DNA from: Neurospora tetraspora
Lineage: Eukaryota > Ascomycota > Sordariomycetes > Sordariales > Sordariaceae
Direction of reading: 5' to 3'
Assembly (NCBI RefSeq): GCF_033439725.1
Contig: NW_026944384.1
Location: 1,550,001-1,614,000 of the forward strand
Length of the DNA stretch: 64,000 nt
In this document: positions 11,316 through 20,855 of the stretch, piece after piece
Layout: each line of letters starts with the position of its first letter
Position numbering within the stretch: the stretch's first letter is position 1
Notes under the pieces: generated by a model
The model's database searches: none
Seen by the model: only the letters and a program-made list of their open reading frames with translations
What the model was told of the DNA's origin: nothing
Position numbers and translations under genes: made by a program

Positions 11316-11542
11316 CCTCACCGTTCCTGAATGTACCTTCTTCCCTGAAGCTCACCGTGACTTTCAACCACGTGATGTGGAGGGCATCAGAGCGAGCAAG
11401 CATCCAATCAAGACCATCTTCCCAATGCATTGCCTTCTCCTCTTTACCCATCCCACTCAGAGCAGCTCTCCATTACAGTAAAGGCTGACCAACGCCTTTC
11501 CTTTCCGGGCTTGGCGCCCTGGGCCTCTCAATCATCTATGCC
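11316..11542 (+). repeat. Dispersed inverted repeat B, copy 1
   Basis: This 227-bp sequence is nearly identical to the reverse complement of 54195–54415. I see only two small length differences: one base in a C-run and five bases in a CTTTC repeat. It lies just before the leader of the reductase gene that starts at 11662. It has no coding family and its edges are sharp. Confidence 0.85.
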
Positions 11543-11661
11543 ATCGGCCCAACCCGACTCCCGCAACCTCCCCCAAGCAACTGAATTTAAACGAGTCGTC
11601 TTCTTCCCTCTGAAAAAAAGAGACGTCACCACAACACGCAACCTCCCGGGACACTGTCGAC

Positions 11662-12913
11662 ATGCCGATGCTAGGAGGAATCCCCGGCCACCCCAAGAGC
11701 AAAGTGCTCTTGACAGGCGGCACCGGCTTCATCGCCTCACACATCCTCGACCACCTGCTCGAATGCGGCTTCGACGTCGTTGTGACTGCCCGCTCGCAAG
11801 CCAAAGGCGAACGCATCCTCGCCTCCATCGCCAACGCCCCCAATATCGTCAATGCTGTCGGCTGCAAAGTCACCTACGCCGTGGTCGCCAACGTTGCTGA
11901 GCCGGGTGCCTTTGACGAGGTCTGTCCTTTTCCTCCTTCCCTCCCACCCCAATTTCCAATTCCAAAGTACCGTCAGTACTAACCATCTTTCGCAGGTCAT
12001 CAAATCCAACTCTTTCACCTACTGCATCCACACCGCTTCGCCCTACCAACTCTCCTTCTCCGACCCTCTCAACGACTGTCTCCTCCCCGCCATCAACGGC
12101 ACCATCGAACTTCTCTTTTCTCTCCAGAAATACGCCTCCTCTTCCCTGCTCCGCGTCATTTACACCTCCAGCAGCGCCGCCATCTTGAACCCGCCCAACC
12201 ACCGCGAGTCATACGACGAATCCTCCTGGCCCGACGATGAGACGCTGAACTGGGAAATGGCCACGGACCCTAACGCGCCAGGCGACACCACCTACCGCGC
12301 CTCGAAAAAGTATGCGGAGATGGCGGCGTGGGAGTTCATGGAGGAAAATGAGCTATCCTGGGATCTGGCGACGATTTGTAATACGTACACATTCGGGCCG
12401 TTGCCGAGGAGTCTTGATGTTAGCAATGGACAAAAGGTCAATACGTCTAACAAGCGAATCTTGGATTGCTTGCAGGGTAAATGGGCCGAGAAAATCCCGC
12501 CAACAGCACCGGTGTTCACGTTCGTGGACGTTCGCGACGTGGCGGTTGCGCATGTGCGAGCGATGGTCAGGCCGGAGGCAGGAGGGAAGCGGTTCTATGT
12601 CGTTGGAGGGACCTTTAGTAACCCGCTTATTGCGGCCATCGTGCATTCGGCGTCTTTAAGCCCGGAGTTACAAGGCAGGCCCTACAAGTATTCGGGGTAC
12701 TGTAAGCGTTGTTTGACGTTGGATGATTACCCGAACAGGCATTGGCGGTTTGACAACTGGAGAAGCAAGAGAGTGCTGGGAATGGAGTATAGAGACATCA
12801 ATCAGAGCGTGGCTGATACAGTTCTGAGCTTAAGGAAGATGGGAATCGTCGGGGAGAAGTATCCGGTGATTGCTGGACATCGTGCGCCGGCGGATAAGAC
12901 GTTGCCGAACTAG
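11662..12913 (+). CDS. Extended SDR, dihydroflavonol-4-reductase / Gre2-type NADPH reductase
   Basis: Two exons, 11662–11919 and 11996–12913, give 391 residues. The intron 11920–11995 has GTCTGT, a TACTAAC branch site and CGCAG. The N-terminus holds the extended-SDR nucleotide motif LLTGGTGFIASHILDHLLE. A catalytic YRASKKYAE (Tyr-x-x-x-Lys) follows the conserved VIYTSSSAAI strand. The family reduces aldehydes, ketones or dihydroflavonol-like substrates with NADPH in the cytosol; fungal members act in carbonyl detoxification and in secondary metabolism. The last 80 residues are typical for the substrate domain. The ATG is the first in frame after a promoter that carries repeat B. It is convergent with the aminotransferase gene at 13042–14518. 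Confidence 0.88.
11920..11995 (+). other. Intron of the reductase gene
   Basis: 76 bp, GT–AG, with CAGTACTAAC as branch region 20 bp before the acceptor. Removing it joins the two halves in phase 0. Confidence 0.8.
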
Positions 12914-13041
12914 AGCTGTCTTTCATCTGTCTGTGTAATATCATCGCGTCGAGGACCAAGTTAGGGTATTAAGGTAGATTGAACGAACCGCTCTGGTATC
13001 CAAAAAGCCTTTCCAAAGTCCAATCCCAATCCAAATGCCAA

Positions 13042-14518
13042 TCACAGCTTATACTCCCCCCTCGCCACCCTCTCACAAACCTCCTTCAGCGTCTTGCCCG
13101 CCCACTCAAAGTCTCCCTCCTCCAAATACACCTGCGCGCTCAACCTCGCCCAAAACCTGCGCCTATAAAACGTCATCGGCACAAACGTATGATAATCCTC
13201 CTGCAGGACTTTATACATCCAATTGAACGCTTTTGCCGCCTCCTCCTGCGGGATCTCATACATCCCCTTTGTTTCCTCCTCTTCCGCCTCCGTGAGCTTC
13301 ACCTCATTCTTCGGGTTCTGCCCAGTAACAAGTGGCAGCGCAACATTAACCATCGCGCACCTGACCAAGGTTTTGCTCCGATTTTCGAGGACCCTGGTGC
13401 CCAATATCTCGGCCACTTTTTCTCCCCCCTTTCTGGCTAAGGAGGTGGTGTAAGCCATGATCCTCTCCTCCCCCCCCAACACTTCATGCCTCCACTTAAT
13501 CGCATCCTTGACGCAGAAAAATGGTGAGTTATCGACGGTACCGACAAACTCAAAGTTATTAACAAACTCTGATTTTTCTGTCGGTGGCAACGGGTTGAAT
13601 CTATCCCCCTGTTTAGGGACAAACCCGTGCGATGTAGGGAGGGTAGACCGAATAAGATGTTGGTTTCGTAGCGGTACGTAGAAAACGGCGCATCCGCGTG
13701 GGGTAAACAACCATTTGTGGCAGTTTGTCACCAGAAAATCGGGGTCGGTTTCGCTGATCTTCAAATCAGCCATTCCGATACCCTGCGCTGCGTCCACGCA
13801 GGAGATTATGGACTCGGTCTTGCAGACTTGGACGATAGACTCGAAGGGGAAGCGCACGCCTGGCATGCTGCTCACTGCGTCGATAACTGCTAACCGTGGT
13901 CGTTTTCCTTCGGCGCGACTGGCTTGGATAGCGGCGCGGAATGCGGAGATGACATCCTCGTCTTCGGCCGGGTATGTGAGTTGCACGCAACGACTGCTAA
14001 CGACGCCAAGCTTGTCTTCAATCACATAATCGATCGTCTTCCCGCACGCGCCGTAGATGGTGTCGAAATACAAAATCTCATCGAGGCCATCGGTGTTCCA
14101 GACGATGTTGCGCAGGACTGTGTTGACGCCTAGTGTCGCATTCGAAACAAAAACGACGGTTTCGATGGGTACTCCCAAAAGGGAAGAGACGCGCGGCGCG
14201 CGATTCATCGAGGAGGAGAGGGGTTTGGTAGCGGATGAATGAGTCCGGGCGGGACTCGGCTTGGTCTTGGTAGTGCCGGAGCCGGGATTGGATGGAGCGG
14301 GGGATGGAGCCGAAGGAGCCTTCGAATTTGTTAGTACACTGTGGTTATGGAAATAAAAGGGAGGGAGAGAGGGGGTGCGGACCGTGGTTGAGGTTCCGGT
14401 AGGCAGGGTCGTGGAGGAATTCTTTGAGGAGGGAGTTGCCGAATGGCACGGGCCCGGTTTGTTGAGCGTTGGCATCGGTCTTTTGCTGCAAAGGCAGCTC
14501 GACGGCTGTGGCTACCAT
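13042..14518 (-). CDS. Class V aminotransferase-like PLP enzyme (isopenicillin-N-epimerase / cysteine desulfurase type), one apparent frameshift
   Basis: Exon 1 is 14518–14383, the intron is 14320–14382 (63 bp, with TACTAAC branch site), and exon 2 is 14319–13042. The splice restores the family motif [12 protein letters not shown]. Downstream are [16 protein letters not shown], an [14 protein letters not shown] segment ([10 protein letters not shown], with the PLP-ring Asp) and [12 protein letters not shown], whose Lys would form the PLP Schiff base. The predicted protein is about 470 residues. Relatives act on amino acids as aminotransferases, lyases or epimerases; the exact reaction is not determinable. 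The coding length is one base over a multiple of three. The frame changes near 14.20 kb in a GCGCGCCGCGCG run, between LLLDESRAA and VSSLLGVP. This is either a sequence error or a recent break. Confidence 0.82.
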
Positions 14519-15403
14519 TGTGACTGTTGCTGCTGCTGAGGATGAGCAAAGACAGTTGATGATGGTGTTTGCGATTCGTAAGTGAGTGAGTGAGATATCT
14601 CGACTTCAAATATCAAAATGAGACGTCGTGACTCCAGCAGGCCCGCTCTCAGCCGTTCCGCATCGGATTCTTTGCCGAACCGGATCGTCGGATGTTGTCA
14701 TTTGCGGGGTCCTGTCTGTCGGCGCATCAGACAAGGACAGGGGCATGTTGCGTCCAGATGCGGCATAGAACCCCACATTGACATTCTATTGCTTCTTTCT
14801 TTTTCAACTGTCAGCCCTAGAATCACCGGTGAATCACTGGCGGGCTCGTGTTTATTTTGCTGTGGTACGCTATCGAGTCTTGGTTTGATAGGATCATGAG
14901 GACCTTCCAGAACCGTGATAAACCGTCTTTGACCGCTCCTGTTCTTGAGATTTGATGTGTGATCGGGTGTGGCATCTTGTCATTCAAAGGGCGCGAAGGA
15001 TTTTGATCCGTTGTACCATGAGCGGCTGAAGAGAGTCTGGACCTTTGACGCAAGATAAGGTAGGAAAATGCATGCTATCGGACTGTGGACTGTCGTTGAA
15101 CGCGGGGAATGTGTCAAATGTGAGTCGGAAAATGACGGAATGCAGCGGGTGTGACGCATGCGGTTTGAAGCGGATCAAGGGCCGCCGTGAGTCTTGTGGT
15201 TGTTTTGGTGACTCCTTGTAGGGTTTGTTGACATGGCGATGATGTCGCACAAAGTTTGGTGTTTTTCGCAAATTGGTGTTCCAGAAATGTTCGTTTGTTC
15301 TCGAATTGTTCTGCGACAATGTCCAGCGACCGGGCTTCCCAGAACAGTGCAAGTTACAGCGGCCACGGTATCTGACTAAGCAATGTTACAGCGGGTAACA
15401 GCG
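14519..15403. other. Intergenic, no gene seen
   Basis: This covers the upstream region of the aminotransferase and the flank of a HET relic. Open frames here are short and without recognisable motifs. Confidence 0.45.
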
Positions 15404-15870
15404 TCATCGCCAAGCCGCGGTTGTTGAGGTAACAACGAAACTTACCTCGGTACAATTCGTCGTCGTCGTCGTCGTAACGTAACAAAACATCACCACTGTC
15501 GCTGTCCTTGGCCTCCAATCAGCCCATGTCCAGCTTGGAAACATCCCTTTTCTTGGTAGTATGGTTGGTTGTTCCAGCTTCCCAAAACCGTTCTGAAAGA
15601 ACAGCTTCTCACGCCTATTTGACCAGGCTAGTTCGCGTACAATATTATAGCTGATCGGTTCCCAAGACGTGGTAGAGTTTGGAATGATCAAGATGCCCCA
15701 CAGGCTGAGTATCGGCGGCTTCAAAGATTGTAGATGTTGCAACACCCCCGAGAAGGCATTCAGGGTATCTTCCTTGAAGCTCATGTTCCGAGAACAGTAG
15801 TCCCTCACAAGTTGCAGACACCAGTTGAATTCGGAATGCTCGACTCTTCCTATCTTTGTCAGGATTAGAG
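15404..15870 (-). pseudogene. C-terminal fragment of a HET-domain protein
   Basis: The minus strand encodes a segment typical of the part after the HET domain: NWCLQLVRDYCSRNMSFKED, then DTLNAFSGVLQHL, and about 80 residues later FPSWTWADW. In intact HET proteins these blocks follow the domain in this order. No N-terminal HET blocks are found upstream and the 3' end passes into a simple ACG/GTC-rich stretch, so this is an isolated relic. It is distinct from the HET gene at the left edge. A dispersed repeat (15971–16078) abuts its upstream side. Confidence 0.6.
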
Positions 15871-15970
15871 GGTTAAGCCATCCCTTGTTCTCGTGCTTTT
15901 CATGCCTCAGTTTCAGTAGAGCCGGGGGATCATGGAGAGCCTCAACCCGGTGCGATTTCGATATGTCGGC

Positions 15971-16078
15971 TTATCTATGGGAGCGGGAAGGACATGAAAC
16001 GGGTCTTTTAATCACGTGGTAGGGTCAAAAAACTGAACCACCAGCTCCCATATCCATATCGTTCGGACGGAGGCAATA
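15971..16078 (+). repeat. Dispersed direct repeat A, copy 2
   Basis: It matches 10512–10620 in the same orientation, best over the first 65 bp. It begins just upstream of the HET relic and lies in non-coding DNA. Confidence 0.75.
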
Positions 16079-16419
16079 GCCCATCCAAGGTTTTGTTCAT
16101 ATCAACCCCATTCTCCCTCCCTCCCCTTTGCCTCTTACCCTCTTGCCCTCCCCGATTGGTGCGGTCCTGGGTGCTGTGCATTTCCCCGAATGCATGGCCG
16201 ATCCAGTCTCTTCACTGACGACTGTGGCTTGAAACACGCGTTCTATGGGCCGGGAAGCCGTAAAAATATGCCAGCTCCTACTCACCAGGTACGCCTGTTG
16301 AATGGATTGGGGCTTCTTTGGCAGGGCCGCGGGTAGAGAGGCTGCTTCCAGGGGCAGTGGCCTGTCTACTGTCTTGCCTCCCGTTCATAGAATTCCTGCC
16401 GAGAGTTATAGATTGACAC

Positions 16420-18159
16420 GTGAGAGCGGCAGGTCGCTCGTTTTCAACGTGCAGTGCCCAAGCTTGCCTGATACTTCTTACTGACGACTTGCTTGATAGT
16501 GCCCATGAGTTCCACGGCGACAATATATCGACTGCGTCCGAGGCACAAGACCATGACGAAGGTTGCATGATAGACTTGGTTGCGCGCCCGGGTCAAGCTG
16601 TTTGGGAGGATAAAGGTCTCGCTCGATACACGCCTGACTTGAAGATGGATTTTTACGTTGACACGACCGACCGGACTGCTTTCTTTTTACTTCGCGGCCA
16701 ATGCATCCTCAAGACCGGCACTCCCGCAAGTGTTTCATTGTTTCTGTTCATCTACCCGGAGAATATTCAGTCTCTTGAGATATCATACACTTCAAGCGTG
16801 CTTCCTCATACAGAGGAGCAGGAAGCAGTATCTCATATGGATAGGTTCATCCGTCTGCGCTTCATCATGACACAGCCGCCCAGGTTGGTAGCGCCCAAGC
16901 ATCGGCCTCTACAACCAAAACACGGCTCCGAAGCCCTGTTGGATGCCCTACATTCCCTCGCTACAGTTAAAGATATTTCCTTCTACCAAGATCTGTTCTA
17001 CCTCCCGATCGAAACTCGAGCATAATTGGCCTTGCTACTATCAATTATTTCTCGCAATCGACCAAAAACTTACATAGATTATGAATCTCTTCTAAGATTG
17101 TACGGTGGTGCTGGCGGGCAAGTTGTTAACCCGAGGACTGCAATATACGAATCAGTACACTACGAGGTCCAAGAGGCGCAACCAAGCAATCTCGCCCATG
17201 CTACCTCTAGCGTACTTCAAAATACTACGCGAATATTAACTCAAACGCATAAACGATCGGCAAGCGTAAGCGGGCTTTAACCTCCCTACGAAGATAAATG
17301 CGTTATCACAAGTCCAACCAACCACCGATTATTCGAATCGACAAAGCAAAACGCCCCCCAGGGTCAAGAACCAACGCAATTCTTCCCTCCATCGGGTACG
17401 TCCCCCTAACCTAAAGTACCGCCTTTATAATATTTAGTTACCCGCTAACAAACTTCCTTTTCCACAGATCGAAAAGGAAAGCGCCCACGACTCGCAACCC
17501 CCTCTGACCTCGCATCGCCGCCATCCCTCCCACCCCTCCCTGCCCTCGACGTCAAAGAAGCCTCAACCGACACACGAAAATTATTATTTCTTTTCCAACA
17601 GCTTCTCACCAGCAACCTAGCCTCCCTTGCAAAGCGCGTCGAACATCTCGAAGTCGCCCGTCTCAATCCTGACCACAACAGCCAAACATGCCATCAAAAC
17701 TGCCGGTACAACACCTCGGAAGCCTCCAGTATCCGGAAACAAATCGATGACGGCATTGACACCGGATTGGCCACGGCCTGTTCAAAGCTGGAGGAACTCA
17801 AGGAAGAAGTCGAGGAAGAGACAACGAAGGACGTATTGAGGAGGGTGGCGGGGGTTGTAGTGGAGGCTATAGAGAGGAGCGGGTGGCTTGGCCCTGGAAG
17901 CGCTGGCGCTGTTGGACGTGCTATCTCTACCTCCAACCACCCAAGCGAATCGGCCCTCTACGCCGCCGTCGCAGATGTACAAAAGACCCACGCTGCGGAG
18001 ATGAGTGAGGAGGAGATGGCTAGGGTAATGGGTCACTTAGAAGAAAACCCCTTGAGCGCGGTCACGTACAACGCCTGTGAAGAGACGATGAGGAGGTATT
18101 TTGTTAGGCAGTGGAAAGCTGATACGAGAGCAAGGGGATGGAGGGGAGGGCCGAGGTAG
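16420..18159 (+). pseudogene. RIP-mutated copy of a fungal protein of unknown function
   Basis: One reading frame runs from about 16420 to 17400 but is cut by two TAA codons (17023 and 17278), each explainable by CAA to TAA, the usual RIP change. An intron (about 17395–17467, GTACGT to CCACAG) then joins it, in matching phase, to the last exon ending at 18159. Visible blocks are MDFYVDTTDRTAFFLLRGQC, SVSLFLFIYPENIQSLEISY, LLRLYGGAGGQVV, a basic KGKRPRLATPSD segment and a long helical C-terminus (KLEELKEEVEEE). The order of a beta-rich N-terminal part, a GGAGG motif, a Pro-Tyr segment and a basic patch recalls a family I have seen repeatedly in Sordariomycetes without known function. That recollection is not proof. 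The first exon boundary is unresolved. Confidence 0.55.
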
Positions 18160-19016
18160 TAGCCTGGAAACCGGGGAGCCTGGCAAGGTGCCAAGCGCCA
18201 GCCAATAATGACTGAACGACTGAACGACCCTCTACACACCTCATAAATAACGACCTTTCCCTCTTCTCCTCAAGATTGATGACCTGACCCTGTCGTGTTG
18301 TATGGTGCAATGTCCCGTCACTCCGTTTACGTAATCCAAGCGGCGTCTGGAGCCGGGGGGGGGGGGGGGGGGGGGTGAGGGATTTCAGTCCTTTACCGAC
18401 CGCTGCTGCTGGACCAAGGCTCCTCCCAAGTTCCTCACACATTAGCCTGCGCCTGGGGATAGGCGTCTGTTTTTGGTCTTGTTGTCGTTGTTGTTGCACC
18501 TGTCCTTGCCGTTGCTCATTTTGCTCCTGTTGTTGTTCTTGCTCTTCTCGTGCCTGCTGCTGCATCTCCTGCCAAATAAGCAATGGGACCCCTGGGAGCG
18601 GAGTCGATGTGCACCTTTGCTGTGCTGCGTTCTGTGGCTCCTGGAGGGTGGTCCTTCGCTGTATAGAGTCGGGTGATATGAGGGAAGATAGAGAGAGGAA
18701 AAAGCAAATTAGAGGAAGAGCAAGTCCACTCAGCTGGGCTTGGTGTAGGTGGAACGGTGCACTCGATGGCGAAGGCAATAAAAACGGTTCCAGAAACGGC
18801 GGCGGCGTTTTTGGCTGTCATCCAAACCTATGTTAAAAACTCCCCCCATAGATAACCTTCCCCTAATCTGACCTCGATCCTGCTGAATGGTATGGGAGCG
18901 GATTCGGCGTGAGCGTTGGAACGGAGACACAGCTGAGCATGGGTGGTCTGGCCGGCTTTCCCTTCCTCGTCTCTGAAAACAAAAGTAGCTGAAATAGGCG
19001 AGATGATCTGGCCATC
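18160..19016. other. Low-complexity intergenic region
   Basis: It holds a G21 run at 18355–18375 and a degenerate GTTGTTG/TCCTGCTG region (18470–18570). I see no supported gene. Long open frames here are by-products of the biased composition. Confidence 0.5.
18355..18375 (+). repeat. G21 homopolymer
   Basis: 21 consecutive G on the plus strand within an otherwise ordinary flank. Such runs can fold as G-quadruplex and are prone to length error in sequencing. Confidence 0.9.
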
Positions 19017-19130
<114 letters not shown>

Positions 19131-19176
19131 GTTTTTAACGTCTACTTCCGCCTCCCGTAGGGCATGAGACCATCTT
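19131..19176 (-). mobile_element. Severely 5'-truncated LINE 3' end in reverse orientation
   Basis: The minus strand reads GTCTCATG, then CCTACGGGAGGCGGAAGTAG and ACGTTAAAAA. This differs by about one base from the last 41 bp of the LINE that ends at 25170. It is followed on that strand by the (AAC)n tail. Only the terminus is present; the full element on the other strand begins almost at once. Confidence 0.7.
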
Positions 19177-19298
19177 CCTCCTACATCAAAAAGTCTTGGC
19201 GCCAAGTGTTAGTGTTGACGCTAGGCTGCCTGCAAAACCCTTAACACTACCAAAATCGCCGTTTTCACGGTCGATATCCCAACAACCGCAGCGACGAA

Positions 19299-20855
19299 AT
19301 GACTACGCCTTCGCCCTCTGGGGCCCCCAAACCACCGCCGCCGGCCATGATACCGGTTATTCCCCTGCCGGACACCCTTTGCGTCCCGCCCCCGCCCTCC
19401 ACGACGGCGCAGTCGGCCAAGAGAGCCCGGACTGCGGACGAGGAAGTCCGTCCCGCCCACGCAACCACCGCCATCCCTGCTGCTTCCGGCCCCATTAAGT
19501 CCTTCGCTGGACCCTCATCTCTGAAGCCCTCGCCAAAGCGGAGGTCTACCGCTCCTTCGCCGCCTTCCTCGACACCGAACTCCCCCGTTTCTCCGCCGTC
19601 TCGCCCGCTCACGCACGTGAAGCTGACAGCCTCGCACGGACCATCACCGCCGCCCTGCAGAAAAGTTCTGCTTCACCTCCCTCGCCTCCTCCGGATTCTA
19701 CTGCCCCAACAAGCAAAAAGGTCTCCACTTCCCCTACCAGAAAGGGAAAGGGGCCCATTTCCTTCGCCGAAGCTGCCGCCCGCGGTGCGGATTCCACCCC
19801 CGCCTCCCGCTCTGCTTCCACGTCCCACTCCAGCCTCACCCATAAGGCTGCCCTACCCCAAAGTGACGGCCGTGTCTTTCTTCGACTAGATAAAGACTCC
19901 CCTTTTGCCAATACCGACGCCTTTGCTATTCGCAAAGAGGTTCAGTCTCTTCTCCGCCTCGCCCCCACCGACATCCCTGGTTGCCACAAGGTCCCCTCTG
20001 GTTTTGCCCTCGTGCCCAAGAATGACACTGTCCGCCAGACCCTCCTGGCCCATAAAGACGAGATTGGTGCCCGCTTCGGCTGCGTCCAAGTCGAAGTGCC
20101 CAAGAAATGGGTCACTTACGCCGTCCAGAATGTGCCCATGACGATGCGGATTGGCATGGTCCCTGTCGACACTACCACTACCATCAAGGACGAGGTCCTC
20201 GTCCAAACCGGCCAAGAGCCTGTCGCCCTCCGTCCCTCCCAGTACTTCCATCCTGGCGAGGCCTATGCAACCTGGCTGATCTCCTTTGATAAGCCTGTCC
20301 CTCCCTTCCGTCTTTTTGACCTTAGCAACATCAGCCGCCTCGTCCAGAAACGCCGCCCACTAAACCAGTGTACAAAATGCTTTGAGTGGCATGGCCGTAG
20401 AGGGTGCGCTCGCGCTGCTAAATGCCCACAATGCGGACATACTGCCCACGGTGAGTGTGACCGTCACATTCAATGTGCCAACTGCCGTGGCCCTTTTGAG
20501 TCCACCCATGCCGAGTGTCCTATGCGTCCAAAGCACCAAGGAGATACCGTCACCCGCCCGACCCCCCAACAACGGGCGAAGATTCGCCGTGAAGGCGGTA
20601 TTCTATTATCTAGAAAATACGACCGCGCCGCCCCCCCCCGACAGCCAGGAAGATACCACCACGTCTTCCGACGAGCTGCCCAGCCATAGTTCCGCCCCCT
20701 CCGGGCCCGAATACTCCGACAGCTCTAACCGGAGCCAGTCTCCAGCTGATGAGGATATGATAGTGGTCCAATTGAGCGAACACACGTCCTCTGACGACGC
20801 AGTCCGCCGCTCTAGCCGCCACAAAACGCCTTCCAAGAGGGCCGCTGGCCTATGA
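19299..20855 (+). pseudogene. LINE ORF1 (Gag-like, zinc knuckles)
   Basis: The ATG at 19299 opens a Pro/Ser/Thr-rich N-terminus. A frame change near 19.50–19.52 kb leads into the body (EALAKAEVYRSFAAFLDTE). Three Cys/His clusters lie at about 20370–20530: CTKCFEWHGRRGCARAAKC, CPQCGHTAHGEC and CANCRGPFESTHAEC. These bind element RNA in related LINEs. A second frame change is in the C-run at 20628–20638. The tail is acidic and Ser-rich and ends with a TGA at 20853–20855 that overlaps the ATG of ORF2 (ATGA). Confidence 0.8.

Larger units (their letters stand above)
9662..11661. other. 2-kb intergenic region with two dispersed repeats
   Basis: No gene can be supported on either strand. The region carries a copy of a roughly 110-bp repeat (10512–10620) and of a roughly 225-bp repeat (11316–11542), both listed separately. 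A run of ACCTACCTT-like units occurs at 10860–10910. Confidence 0.5.

Noticed and set aside
6041-14518. Secondary-metabolite gene cluster
   Set aside because: No backbone synthase, transporter or cluster regulator is present in the window; it is kept only as a low-interest observation.
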